A stretch of DNA of 64,000 nt from contig CAVRYH010000003.1 of the NCBI GenBank assembly GCA_963725395.1, forward strand, positions 124,001 through 188,000, read 5' to 3'. Below the pieces are notes generated by a model that worked only from the letters and a program-made list of their open reading frames with translations, was not told where the DNA came from and ran no database searches. Made by a program: the position numbers and the translations under genes. This document shows, one piece after another, positions 50,588-59,226 of this stretch. The DNA comes from Bog-756 sp963725395. Lineage in GTDB: Bacteria; Actinomycetota; Acidimicrobiia; Acidimicrobiales; RAAP-2. The first letter of the stretch is position 1; every line of letters starts with the position of its first letter.

Positions 50588-51637
50588 ATGCGCGAGGTGC
50601 CACAGCAGTCGAGGCGGAGGGCCTCGGACGCCGGGCGGGAGCTGGCGAGGCTGGGGGCATCCAAGGGCGGGCACGCCCGGGCCCGTGCCCTGAGCCCGGC
50701 CGAACGGAGCGAGATCGCCAGACGGGCCGTGCGCGCCCGATGGGCCCGGTTCACCGCCTCGACCCGGGCGACGGACGGCGATCAGCCAGCCGGAGACCAC
50801 CAGGACGAGGTCCCTCGTTCCCTGTTCCAGGGCCGGGTGTCGCTGACACCGGTCGATGTCGACTGCCACGTGCTCAGCGACGGCTCGCGCTCCATGAGCC
50901 GCAGCGACCTGTTGCGGGCCCTGTTCGACGGGAGGTCGTTGGAGGATTCGGTCCGGCAACTGCGACGCATCGCCACGGTGGACGACACTGTGCTCGTCGA
51001 ACGGGCGATCCTCTTCGCTCGGCCCGACGGGGCAACGGTCATCGTCGGATATCGGCTCGAAGTGCTCGTGCAGCTCTGCGAGTCCATCCTCTGCGCCCGG
51101 GATGCCGCCCTCGTGAAGAAGAAGCAGTCCGGCCTCGCCACCCGGGCCGAGGCCATCGTCAGGGTCTGCGCCCGAAACGGTCTGGAGTCCCTCGTCGACG
51201 AGGCCTCCGGCTATGACCGGATCCGGGCTGGTCGCTTCTGGCAACTCGGCTTCCAGGCCACCATTGCCGACGAGATGCACGATTGGGTCGGGATCGTCCC
51301 CGATCAGTTCTGGGAGCAGCTGGCTCGGCTGGAAGGGAGTCAGCTGGTCCCGGGACACCCACCGATCGAGTGGGTGTCCTACGCGATGGCCTTCGTGTGG
51401 GACGCCGTCGAGCCGGACGTCGGGCGCGAGTTGCGCAGAGCCGGGCGCGGTCCCAAGTTCGGACCCGACCACCGCCGATGGGTGCTCGACACGGGCGCCA
51501 AGCGGTTGGATTCGACCATGCGCCGGGTCATCCCGGCCATGACCGGCTGTGCCGACATCCACGAGTTCAGATCCACGTTCGCCAAGGTCCTACTGAAGCG
51601 GCCCGTTCACCTTCGATCACTCGAAGACGTCTTCTGA
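50588..51637 (+). CDS. P63C domain-containing protein
   Basis: This 349-residue protein has an N-terminal basic segment (GRELARLGASKGGHARARAL, SPAERSEIARRAVRARW) often seen at the start of small DNA-associated proteins. The C-terminal P63C domain includes VIVGYRLEVLVQLCESILCA, RAEAIVRVCARNGLESLVDE, ASGYDRIRAG, WVGIVPDQFWEQLARLEG and KFGPDHRRWVLDTGAKRL. P63C is known mainly from phages, plasmids and defence-rich regions, and its function is not established. The ATG at 50588 has AGGGAG 5-6 bases upstream; GTG 50567 is an alternative. It stands alone, with an operator-like repeat in front. Confidence 0.82.
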   Translation: MREVPQQSRRRASDAGRELARLGASKGGHARARALSPAERSEIARRAVRARWARFTASTRATDGDQPAGDHQDEVPRSLFQGRVSLTPVDVDCHVLSDGSRSMSRSDLLRALFDGRSLEDSVRQLRRIATVDDTVLVERAILFARPDGATVIVGYRLEVLVQLCESILCARDAALVKKKQSGLATRAEAIVRVCARNGLESLVDEASGYDRIRAGRFWQLGFQATIADEMHDWVGIVPDQFWEQLARLEGSQLVPGHPPIEWVSYAMAFVWDAVEPDVGRELRRAGRGPKFGPDHRRWVLDTGAKRLDSTMRRVIPAMTGCADIHEFRSTFAKVLLKRPVHLRSLEDVF

Positions 51638-51793
51638 CCGTCCGACCCGATCCGGGGCCACCGGGCACCTGACACCAATTCTGACCTGCCCTTCGGTACC
51701 ATCGAATCGACCCGATCGCCGTTTCCGGCCGGGTCGACCGGGGCCCGGTGCCATTGCGGTGCAGGGCCGATCCTCCGAACCGCGACGTGCGCT

Positions 51794-52753
51794 ATGGGAC
51801 AGACAAAGACATCGGCACGCAACCGCGCCAGGAGGCGGCTGCGCCGAGCAGTGGTGGTCGTCGCCCTAGCCCTGGTGGCCGTGGTCGTCCTGGCCGTGCG
51901 CCACGAAGCCGACACCTCCGGTGCCGCCTCCGCGCTGGCCGGGGGGACAGCCGTCGACTCGGCTGCCTTCGCACCGGGTGCGTGTGTCGCCTACCCGCCG
52001 ACGGCTGGGGACCGTCAAATCACGGTCTTCCTCGACGCCGGTCATGGCGGCATCGATCCGGGAGGTGTCGGGGAGACCGAGTCAGGCGCATCGATCGACG
52101 AGGCCGAGGAGACGCTGCCGGTGGAGCTGGACGTCATGGCCCTGCTCCGCGCTCAGGGCTTCCACGTCGTGGTGTCGAGAACCGCCCAGTCGACCGTGGT
52201 GAAGCTCACACCGGCTGACGTGACCCAAGACACCTTCACGCTGCAGGGGGCCCACGACGACGTGGCGGCCAGGGACGAGTGCGCCAACGACGCCCACGCC
52301 CAGGCGCTGGTCGGGATCTACTACGACGCCGGCGGTTCGCCGGACAACGCCGGGAGTATCACCGCATACGATGCGGACCGCCCGTTCGCCTCGTCCAACC
52401 TGAAGCTCGCCACCTTGGTGCAGGACGACGTGCTGTCGCGCATGAATGCTCAGGGTTGGGATATTCCCAACGACGGGGTCCAGACCGACGACGAGCTCGG
52501 GTCGTTGGACGGCGATCCGGGATCCGGGGGCCTGGCGGCCGAAGCCGCCACCTACAACCACCTGTTGTTGCTCGGGCCAGCGGCGCCCGGCTACTTCGAC
52601 ACTCCGAGCACCATGCCGGGGACCGTCACCGAGCCTCTGTACATCACCGATCCGTTCGAAGGCTCCATCGCCGCGTCGGCCAAGGGACAGACGACGATCG
52701 CCCAGGGCATCGCCACCGCCATCGAGCAGTACTTCGGAGTCCACCCCTCCTAG
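51794..52753 (+). CDS. N-acetylmuramoyl-L-alanine amidase family protein (Amidase_3), active site altered
   Basis: This 319-residue protein has an N-terminal membrane helix (RAVVVVALALVAVVVLAV) and an extracytoplasmic Amidase_3 domain. ITVFLDAGHGGIDPGGVG gives the first zinc His (H84), and the helix with E106 gives the second ligand. Where the family has SIHxN with the third zinc ligand, this protein reads GIYYDA (Y176). The late Glu region (TEPLYITDPFEGSIAAS) is kept. It may therefore bind rather than cut peptidoglycan, or use another ligand. The alignment was made by eye. Confidence 0.72.
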   Translation: MGQTKTSARNRARRRLRRAVVVVALALVAVVVLAVRHEADTSGAASALAGGTAVDSAAFAPGACVAYPPTAGDRQITVFLDAGHGGIDPGGVGETESGASIDEAEETLPVELDVMALLRAQGFHVVVSRTAQSTVVKLTPADVTQDTFTLQGAHDDVAARDECANDAHAQALVGIYYDAGGSPDNAGSITAYDADRPFASSNLKLATLVQDDVLSRMNAQGWDIPNDGVQTDDELGSLDGDPGSGGLAAEAATYNHLLLLGPAAPGYFDTPSTMPGTVTEPLYITDPFEGSIAASAKGQTTIAQGIATAIEQYFGVHPS

Positions 52754-52941
52754 ACGGACGGGGGACGACCGGGCAGTCGAACACCTCAACGAACGGGCGA
52801 CGGTGTTCGACCCTCCACCCCTCAGACAGGGAAGACTGGAGCGATGACCGCAACGGCTTCCGGGCACCACCTCGGCGGGTGCAGGCCGGAGCGTAGAGGC
52901 CTTCCATCGGGTCGGCCACGGGTCGCCCGACAGAGACCACG

Positions 52942-54300
52942 ATGAGCGGCACCGAGGATCGGGCGCCAGGCGGTGGTGACGGTGTCGACCGTGCTGACGA
53001 CGGCCCCCACGCCGGCTCGGGTCGGCGTGGGGGACCGCGGTCCCCTCTCCACCTCCGCAACTGGACAGACCCGGCCGTCGTTGCCGTGGCTGTGGTCGCG
53101 GCGTCGGCCGGCTTCGGCCAGTTCGGCCTGACCTCCACCCTCGGGAGCGTTGCCGATCATTTCGGTCATGTGTTCCGTGGTTCGACCATCGCCGACCGGG
53201 CGGGGATCTCGGGGACGCAGCTCGGTCTCGGGCTCGCCGTGGTGCGGCTGGCGTCACTCGGCGGACTGCCACTCGCCGGGCTGGCCGACCGGGTCGGCCG
53301 ACGGAGGGTCATGCTCCTCACCTGCGCCGTGGGCTTGATGATCACCATCGTGTCGGCACTCAGTCCCAGCTTCTGGTGGTTCGTTCTGATCTTCGCCCTT
53401 GGTCGTCCTTTCCTGTCGGCGACCACGGCCGTCTCGCAGGTGCAGGCGGCCGAGCAGACCGATTCGGCACAGCGAGCCTCAGCTGTCGCTCTCGTTGCCG
53501 CGGGATATTCGGTTGGGGCGGGACTGACCGCCGTCATCTACGGATTGTTCGGAGGGACGATCGGCTACCGGGGGATCCTCGTGCTGGCGATCATCCCGCT
53601 GCTGGGACTGCCCATGCTCGGTCGCCGGGTGACCGAGACGGACCGGTTCGTTCGGGCCTCGGAGGAGTCGGAGGCCCGGCTCCCGGTGATCGGGGCGGTG
53701 GCCCGCCCCTACCGGAAGCGGCTGGTGCTGGTTACCGCGGTGGCGTTTTCACTAGCGGTGATCTCCGGCCCGGCCAACAGCTTCGTCTTCGTGTACGCGC
53801 AGAATATCGAACGGTTCCCCGGATACGCCCTCTCCATCATGGTGGTGGCCGCCGGAGCGCTCGGCCTCGGCGGCCTGCTGATCGGGACATGGTCCGCCGA
53901 CCGGCTCGGAAGGCGCCCAACCGCAGCCTGCACGATGGTGGGCATCGGCGCATCGGGCATCCTCTGCTACAGCGGGAGCCGGGTCGCCCTGGTGATCGGC
54001 TACCTAGCCGGCATCACCGCCGCCGGTGCGTTCGCCCCTGCCGGCGGTGCGTTCGCCAACGAGCTGTTCCCGACCGCGGTCCGATCTTCGGTGGCCGGGT
54101 GGAATGTCGCCGGATCGGTGCTTGGCGCCGTCGTCGGCCTCGTCGTGTTCGGTGCGGTGGCCGATGTCGGCAACCGCTTCGCCATCGCCGCCCTGATCAC
54201 GTTCCTCCCCGCCATGGCCCTGAGCGGCCTCATCTACCTGCTGCCCGAGACGATGGGCCACGAACCCGAGTGGTTCTGGCCTGATGAGGGTGATGGCTAA
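52942..54300 (+). CDS. MFS transporter
   Basis: This 452-residue, 12-helix major facilitator protein has a 40-residue charged N-terminus. Motif A reads GLADRVGRRRVMLL between helices 2 and 3, and a half-matched copy TWSADRLGRRPTAA lies between helices 8 and 9. The ANELFPTAVRSSVAGWNVAG segment near helix 11 is typical of the sugar/organic-acid (SP/metabolite-proton symporter) branch. Substrate unknown. It is convergent with an LLM-class gene. Confidence 0.85.
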   Translation: MSGTEDRAPGGGDGVDRADDGPHAGSGRRGGPRSPLHLRNWTDPAVVAVAVVAASAGFGQFGLTSTLGSVADHFGHVFRGSTIADRAGISGTQLGLGLAVVRLASLGGLPLAGLADRVGRRRVMLLTCAVGLMITIVSALSPSFWWFVLIFALGRPFLSATTAVSQVQAAEQTDSAQRASAVALVAAGYSVGAGLTAVIYGLFGGTIGYRGILVLAIIPLLGLPMLGRRVTETDRFVRASEESEARLPVIGAVARPYRKRLVLVTAVAFSLAVISGPANSFVFVYAQNIERFPGYALSIMVVAAGALGLGGLLIGTWSADRLGRRPTAACTMVGIGASGILCYSGSRVALVIGYLAGITAAGAFAPAGGAFANELFPTAVRSSVAGWNVAGSVLGAVVGLVVFGAVADVGNRFAIAALITFLPAMALSGLIYLLPETMGHEPEWFWPDEGDG

Positions 54301-54301
54301 C

Positions 54302-54320
54302 CGATGGCGGTTCACCATCG
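54302..54320. terminator. Short hairpin between convergent genes
   Basis: CGATGG and CCATCG can pair around a 7-base loop directly after the MFS stop, in the 35-base gap between convergent genes. It is a weak stem and could serve as a bidirectional terminator. Confidence 0.28.
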
Positions 54321-54335
54321 TCGGGTACCGGATGC

Positions 54336-55223
54336 TCAGCCGAGTTGGCCCGGGGCTTCGGACACGATCCTCTCGAACACGTTGAGGTCGCTCGCGAACA
54401 CGGAGTCGGCGACCGGCCAATGGACCACGATCTCGGTGATGCCCATCTCCTGGTAGCGGCCCGCCCAATCGACGAATCCGTCCACCGAGGCCAGCGGCCG
54501 TTCGGCCGTCGAGCCCTGGAGGAGCACTTTTTCGATCGAGTTCAGCTCGCGTCCCCATTCGGCACAGGCAGCGGCCAAGCGGTCGATCTGGGCCATCACC
54601 ACCTCGGGGGCCCGGTCTGCGGGGAGAGCGGTCGGGGAATGAGGATCGCCGTAGGTCACCCACCCAGCGCCGAGCTCGGCAGCCAGCCTCATTCCCCGCG
54701 TCCCGGTTGCCGCCACGTAGAACGGTGGTCGCGGCTGCTGAAGGGAGCCGGGGATCATCCGGGCCCCGACCGCCGAGTAGTGGCTCCCCCCGCCCGTGGT
54801 TGACGGTTGGGTCAGCAGCTGGTCCAACAGCCGGAGGAACTCCTCGAACCGGTCGGCTCGCTCCCTCGGACCCCAGGGGTCCTGGCCGAGGACGGCTGCG
54901 TCGAATCCCGTGCCCCCGGCCCCGATGCCGACCGTGAGCCGTCCCGCAGAGAGATCGTCCAGCGACAGCAACTCCTTGCCCAGCGTCACTGGGTGCCGGA
55001 AGTTGGGTGAGGTCACGAGGGTGCCGAGGCGCAGCCTGGACGTGACGGTCGCCGCAGCGGCGAGTGTGGGGATGGCAGCGAACCACGGTCGATCGCGGAA
55101 GCTCCGCCAGGAGAGATGGTCATAGGTGTACCCGCCGTGGAATCCCAGTTCGTCCGCTCGCTGCCAGATCCCCTCTCCCTCGGTCCAGCGGTAGATCGGA
55201 AGGATCACCGTGCTCAGACGCAT
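54336..55223 (-). CDS. LLM-class (luciferase-like) flavin/F420-dependent oxidoreductase
   Basis: This 295-residue TIM-barrel enzyme shows WQRADELGFHGGYTYDHLSW, RLGTLVTSPNFRHPVTLGKE, LLSLDDLSAGRLTVGIGAGG, and FYVAATGTRGMRLAAELGAG. These are standard motifs of bacterial luciferase-like proteins, many of which use F420 in actinobacteria. The length is normal. The ATG at 55223 lies 242 bases below the sugar kinase stop, so it may have its own promoter. The substrate is unknown. Confidence 0.87.
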   Translation of the reverse strand: MRLSTVILPIYRWTEGEGIWQRADELGFHGGYTYDHLSWRSFRDRPWFAAIPTLAAAATVTSRLRLGTLVTSPNFRHPVTLGKELLSLDDLSAGRLTVGIGAGGTGFDAAVLGQDPWGPRERADRFEEFLRLLDQLLTQPSTTGGGSHYSAVGARMIPGSLQQPRPPFYVAATGTRGMRLAAELGAGWVTYGDPHSPTALPADRAPEVVMAQIDRLAAACAEWGRELNSIEKVLLQGSTAERPLASVDGFVDWAGRYQEMGITEIVVHWPVADSVFASDLNVFERIVSEAPGQLG

Positions 55224-55426
55224 ACGGCCGAAGCTACCCTGCCCGGTCGGCCCTGAGCTCGTTTACGGCGGATGGGCCCTGGATGTGTCCCCCGCCCGGA
55301 CTGGCCGGGAGGCGAACCGCAGAAAGGTGCCGGGTCCGGAGCATGATTGCCCTCGAGCTCTACGGACCCGGCAGTCAGGTATCGACCGGGCCGACGGCAC
55401 ACTTGAGCGGAGGTTGCTCACGTTGA

Positions 55427-55438
55427 CAACACGTGTTG
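55427..55438. promoter_or_regulatory. 12-base palindrome between sugar kinase and LLM gene
   Basis: CAACACGTGTTG lies 28 bases past the sugar kinase stop and 204 bases upstream of the LLM gene start. TTGACA on the plus strand (55423-55428) overlaps it, but no -10 follows at the right distance. The E-box-like CACGTG core resembles some regulator sites. Its role is unproven. Confidence 0.28.
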
Positions 55439-55465
55439 CAGGGCGCAAATGGGCGTGAGACCGGA

Positions 55466-57028
55466 TCAGCGCTCCTTGGCTGTCTTGTTGCGTCGGCGCC
55501 GATGGCGCCGCATCGACCGGTAGAGCGCGGGCAGCTCCTCGGCGAGGGCCTGGTATCTGACGGCGTTTCCACTGTCCGGACTGAAATGGCGTCCCCTCGG
55601 CACCAATCCGTCCACCTCGTCCAAACGATGCTCCCCGAGGGCGACGCCGGCCATCATGGCCATGCCGCGCAGTTGGGCGTACATGGGATCGGCGACCTGT
55701 TCGATCTCGCGATCGAAGACATCGGCGTAGATCTGGCACCACACCTCGCTCTGGGCACCCCCACCGACCATGCGGATGGGACCGAGCGTTCGCCTCGTGA
55801 ATCGCTCGACCGATCGGAGCAGCCACCTCGAGTTGTAAGCCACTCCCTCCAGCACGCTGCGGACCATGTCGGCTGAGTCCGTGGTGATCGAGAGGTTGGA
55901 GAAACCGCCGCGGGCGCCATGGTCGTCAACCGGGGACCGTTCGCCGGCGAGCCAGGGCATGAACACGACGCCGCCAGCACCGGGGTCCGAGGTTGCGGCG
56001 AGCCGGCACAGGGCGTCATAGGGCATCGGTTCGTTACCGTTGGCGGCGACCGACCGCAGCCAGTCCAGAGCCTTCGCCCCTGTCTCCTGATTGTCGGCGA
56101 CCAGGTAACCGTCGTTCGTCAGACCGGGGACCGTGGCGATCGAATGGACGACGTCTGTTCGCTTGGACGGCATCGGGCAGCTGATCCACGAGGTGGTCGA
56201 CAAGGCCATGTGGGCGGAGAACGGTGTCGTCGCCCCGGCGCCGAGCGCGGCCGACTGCAGGTCGGGAAGACCCGTAATGACGGCGACCTCGCCCCCCAAC
56301 CCCAGGCGATCGGCGATCTGCGGTTGGACCGTGCCCACGACCGATCCGATCGGCTTCAACGGGGCGAGCTTCTCGTCACTCAGCCCGAGCCGCCGGAGCA
56401 ACGGTTGGTCGTAGGTGTACCTGGTGAGCCGCCGATTGTCGGTGAGCCACGCTCCCTGCATCGAGGCATGGCTGGCCGAGGCCTCGCCGGTGAACCGCAT
56501 GGTGAGGTAGTCGACCGGCTCCAAGCACCACCGGGTCCTGTCGAACTGGGCCGGGAGACCGTGCTTGAGGAACAGCAGGTGACCCACGGGGTCGGCTCCC
56601 GTCAACGAGGGGGCGCCACCGGTGTGCCGGATCCAGGCGGTGACGGCGGACGGCTTGTATCCGCCCACCCACCCCCCGATTTCTCCTCTGACATAGGGGC
56701 CGCCGCGCTGGTCCTGCCAGGTGAGGCACGGTCCAGTTGGCACTCCGTCACTGTCGACCGGGACCGTCGAGGCCCACTGTCCGGTGACTGCGACGGCGAC
56801 GACGCTCCGAGGGAAAGATGGGTCTCGATCCACCAGGCCGGCGGCCGAGTCGATGATGAGCTCCCACCATTCGGAGGCGTCTTGCGTGGCCGAACCGTCA
56901 GGAAGGAACCTGGTGGAGGTGACACGGAGGTCTCGGGCCACGAGCACGCCGTCGAGCGTCACCAAGCCGACCTTGGGCCCGCCCGTGCCCAGATCGATGG
57001 CGAGGCACAGCCTCTGTCCACTCACCAC
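55466..57028 (-). CDS. FGGY family carbohydrate kinase (xylulokinase-like)
   Basis: This 520-residue sugar kinase shows LCLAIDLGTGGPKVGLVTLD (phosphate loop), VAVAVTGQWASTVPVDSDGV, CLTWQDQRGGPYVRGEIGG, VAVITGLPDLQSAALGAGAT, GVVFMPWLAGERSPVDDHGA and IRMVGGGAQSEVWCQIYADV, typical of xylulokinase/ribulokinase relatives. GTGG in the first loop replaces the common GTSS/GTQS. The start is GTG at 57028. No sugar transporter or isomerase is adjacent, so the substrate is unknown. Confidence 0.86.
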   Translation of the reverse strand: MVSGQRLCLAIDLGTGGPKVGLVTLDGVLVARDLRVTSTRFLPDGSATQDASEWWELIIDSAAGLVDRDPSFPRSVVAVAVTGQWASTVPVDSDGVPTGPCLTWQDQRGGPYVRGEIGGWVGGYKPSAVTAWIRHTGGAPSLTGADPVGHLLFLKHGLPAQFDRTRWCLEPVDYLTMRFTGEASASHASMQGAWLTDNRRLTRYTYDQPLLRRLGLSDEKLAPLKPIGSVVGTVQPQIADRLGLGGEVAVITGLPDLQSAALGAGATTPFSAHMALSTTSWISCPMPSKRTDVVHSIATVPGLTNDGYLVADNQETGAKALDWLRSVAANGNEPMPYDALCRLAATSDPGAGGVVFMPWLAGERSPVDDHGARGGFSNLSITTDSADMVRSVLEGVAYNSRWLLRSVERFTRRTLGPIRMVGGGAQSEVWCQIYADVFDREIEQVADPMYAQLRGMAMMAGVALGEHRLDEVDGLVPRGRHFSPDSGNAVRYQALAEELPALYRSMRRHRRRRNKTAKER

Positions 57029-57149
57029 GATGGGACCCGGGAGCCGGGCGCGACCCCGTCCCGATCATCGACCACCATGCTCTTCGGGCTGGCCTGGCCA
57101 GCGAGCTGGTGGATTCGCCATACAGCACCGTGGAGCAAGCGGGTCGCCC

Positions 57150-57323
57150 TTACAGGCCGAGGCTCCGCGTCAGTTGCCGAGCCACCCCGTTCGACTTCGC
57201 ATAGATCTTGCGGCGGGCGACCCGTTTGGCATACGAGGTCGGCCCACGCTCCGCAGCCTGGACGTTGCCGAGGTCCCGGGCGGCCCGGTAGAGCTGGCTC
57301 CTCAGGGAGACGTGCCTGGCCAT
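57150..57323 (-). CDS. Small basic conserved protein (57 residues)
   Basis: The frame begins MARHVSLRSQLYRAARDLGN, contains GPTSYAKRVARRKIYAKSNG and ends TRSLGL. It has an excellent GGAGGAGG site upstream of ATG 57323. The S-L-R-S-x-L-Y-x-A-A-R-D-L-G-N pattern recurs in very small actinobacterial proteins (from memory). High Arg/Lys content suggests nucleic acid or ribosome contact, but no function is known. It reads leftward upstream of the sugar kinase. Confidence 0.75.
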   Translation of the reverse strand: MARHVSLRSQLYRAARDLGNVQAAERGPTSYAKRVARRKIYAKSNGVARQLTRSLGL

Positions 57324-57826
57324 CGTTCATCCTCCTCCACGTCATCCGTCACGGCTATCGCCGGCCACCGAGCCGTGGACGGCCCTACCAGCTTGCCGCA
57401 TAGTTGCAACGAATGGTGGAGCTCACCCCCCTGGCGCCTGCCGCCGAGCACGACTCATGGGCGGTCGGCATCGAGAGACCGGCCTGGCGTACGCCATCAG
57501 CTCCCGGTCGCCGGCGGCGACCGATGCGGATGATGACCGCGGCGGTGAACGCCCCGAAGCGAGCAAGCAGCCCATTGGCCAATCCGATCGATCCACTCGA
57601 CTAGGTCGGCCGGGCCAATCCGTCCGGCCGTGTGATCGTCCCCGCCGGTCAGCCCGTACCGTGCCGACATCTGACCGTGACGACAGCTTGGTGATCCGGA
57701 CCCCGACCCTTCGCCAACTGGAGCGGGTCCGGGCCGCACGGAAAGGCTCCGATGTGGCCTTGGCCGGCGCTCCCCCTTCGGTGGCGAGAGGCGACCGGTC
57801 AGCGAGGCGAGAGACGGCGGGCGGTG
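57324..57826. other. About 500 bases without a convincing gene
   Basis: Both strands are open in places. On the minus strand ARYGLTGGDDHTAGRIGPAD and, one frame over, LLARFGAFTAAVIIRIGRRR look mildly protein-like, which could reflect a decayed or frameshifted small gene (about 57385-57670). Start sites and ribosome sites are poor, so no gene is called. The first 60 bases upstream of 57323 should hold the promoter of the small basic protein. Confidence 0.4.
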
Positions 57827-57994
57827 TCAGCCGGCCCGCAACTGACGAGCATCCCAGTCAGACCAGTCCCAATCGCACGCCCGGCAACGCCAACTCGCTC
57901 CACCACCAGCCGTACGTCCGCTGCGGACGATCAGCTTGGGTACCTCCCGCGAGGCGCAGCGGGGACAGATCCGGAACACTTCTGGCTCACTCAT
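57827..57994 (-). CDS. Small zinc-ribbon protein (55 residues)
   Basis: The frame reads MSEPEVFRICPRCASREVPK and then WRCRACDWDWSDWDARQL, ending LRAG. Two CxxC pairs (CPRC, CRAC) 27 residues apart form a classic zinc ribbon. The ATG at 57994 has GGAGG 8 bases upstream. The four tryptophans after the second pair are striking. It is probably a small nucleic-acid- or protein-binding factor; no function is assigned. It is divergent from the universal stress protein gene, 261 bases away. Confidence 0.72.
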   Translation of the reverse strand: MSEPEVFRICPRCASREVPKLIVRSGRTAGGGASWRCRACDWDWSDWDARQLRAG

Positions 57995-58255
57995 TGGCCG
58001 ACCTCCGACTCGGTGGCTGTGCCAGCTTCCATCGACAGTGTCGCGGAAATCTTGAGCAGTTACACCGCGCCTGCGCCTTCAACGCCGGATTGTTCATCCG
58101 AAGTTCGCCCAACGTTCACGTGGGGGCGCTTCGCGATGTCCGTATCCGTCGGCTGCCGGGGAGAACATCCCATCTCGCGCCGGCTGCCGGTCGGTGCCGG
58201 AGCGCCTCGCATGCTGGCAACGGTCGGCGGGATGGGCCGTTGCTACGGTGGGAGC

Positions 58256-58714
58256 ATGGCATCTCCGATCCTGCTGTGCGCCGACGGATCCGACGATTCG
58301 TTGGGTGCGCTGGCCGCTGGTCTCGACCTCCTGGACGGTCGAGACGAGCTGATAGTGGTGACCGTCTCGAATGCCCCGGGGGCGGAAGCCCTGGTGGGGA
58401 CCGGGCACGCCGGCGCCGAGCTCTCGCTGGAGGAGTACGACGAAAAGGTGGCCAGGGCCGACGAGATCGCCAACGCAGTGGTCGGCGTGGCCAGGAGGGA
58501 GCTCGGGATCACCGACGCCGAGGTCCGATTGCTCCAAGGGGACCCGGGGCCAGCAATCTGTCAACTGGCGACCGAGCTGTCCGCAAAGGCGATCGTGATC
58601 GGCTCCCGAGGTCGAGGGGGCCTGAAACGGGTGCTGCTCGGCTCAGTCTCGGACTACGTCACGCGTCATGCGCCGTGCAGCGTGATCGTCACCAGGGTCG
58701 CTCCAGGGAGTTGA
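58256..58714 (+). CDS. Universal stress protein (UspA family)
   Basis: This 152-residue Usp-fold protein begins SPILLCADGSDDSLGALAAG. It ends with the ATP-binding signature VIGSRGRGGLKRVLLGSVSD followed by YVTRHAPCSVIVTR (G-x2-G-x9-G-S). The ATG at 58256 is preceded by GGTGGGAG. Members bind ATP and respond to stress or dormancy; the exact role here is unknown. It is convergent with the small HTH gene. Confidence 0.9.
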   Translation: MASPILLCADGSDDSLGALAAGLDLLDGRDELIVVTVSNAPGAEALVGTGHAGAELSLEEYDEKVARADEIANAVVGVARRELGITDAEVRLLQGDPGPAICQLATELSAKAIVIGSRGRGGLKRVLLGSVSDYVTRHAPCSVIVTRVAPGS

Positions 58715-58739
58715 CCGACCCGCAGACAGAGGATCCCAG

Positions 58740-59087
58740 TTAGTTGGTCCGGGCCTCCTTGGCGTACCTGGCGGCCATCTGGCGCGAGAACCCGAAGGCT
58801 CGGCCCAGATCGCCGATCGACATCCCCTGATCGAGCCCGGCGGCAAAGATCACGATCCTCACCTCGTGGCGCGCCCGCTCGACGGCTTCCAGCGCATCGT
58901 TCATGGTCCGGCGGGTGACCGACGGGGAAGCGATGCTCAGGGCGGAGGCCAGCTCCGCTCCTGCTTCGACCTCCCTCAGGGCACGCCGGATCGAGGTTTC
59001 GGTCGAGCGCGTCGCTCTCCTCAGATCAGCCAGGGTCGCGAGCAGATGCTCGGTGCGTTGGATCGCCTCCTTGCGGCTCGCCAGCAT
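58740..59087 (-). CDS. Small helical protein with C-terminal helix-turn-helix
   Basis: This 115-residue protein has a long helical N-terminal half (ASRKEAIQRTEHLLATLADL, ALREVEAGAELASALS) and a C-terminal helix-turn-helix, MSIGDLGRAFGFSRQMAARY, that resembles the Sigma-70 region 4/resolvase type. It is likely a small DNA-binding regulator. It is divergent from the Gfo/Idh/MocA gene, 139 bases away, which makes that gene a candidate target. No ligand domain is seen. Confidence 0.72.
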   Translation of the reverse strand: MLASRKEAIQRTEHLLATLADLRRATRSTETSIRRALREVEAGAELASALSIASPSVTRRTMNDALEAVERARHEVRIVIFAAGLDQGMSIGDLGRAFGFSRQMAARYAKEARTN

Positions 59088-59226
59088 GCACAGTTTCTAG
59101 CAGGGGCACCATGCCCCCCATGTGCTCATTTGCGCTGTTCAGCCCCCATTTATCGCGACTCTGGATCGCGAAGCGGGTGGGCGGCCGGTATCGTCGCGCC
59201 CGGACACTCGGAAGGAGGAGGCAACG

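Noticed and set aside
57385..57739. Two overlapping minus-strand ORFs as genes
   Set aside because: Weak starts, no ribosome site and loss of protein-like character in each; noted only as a possible decayed gene.
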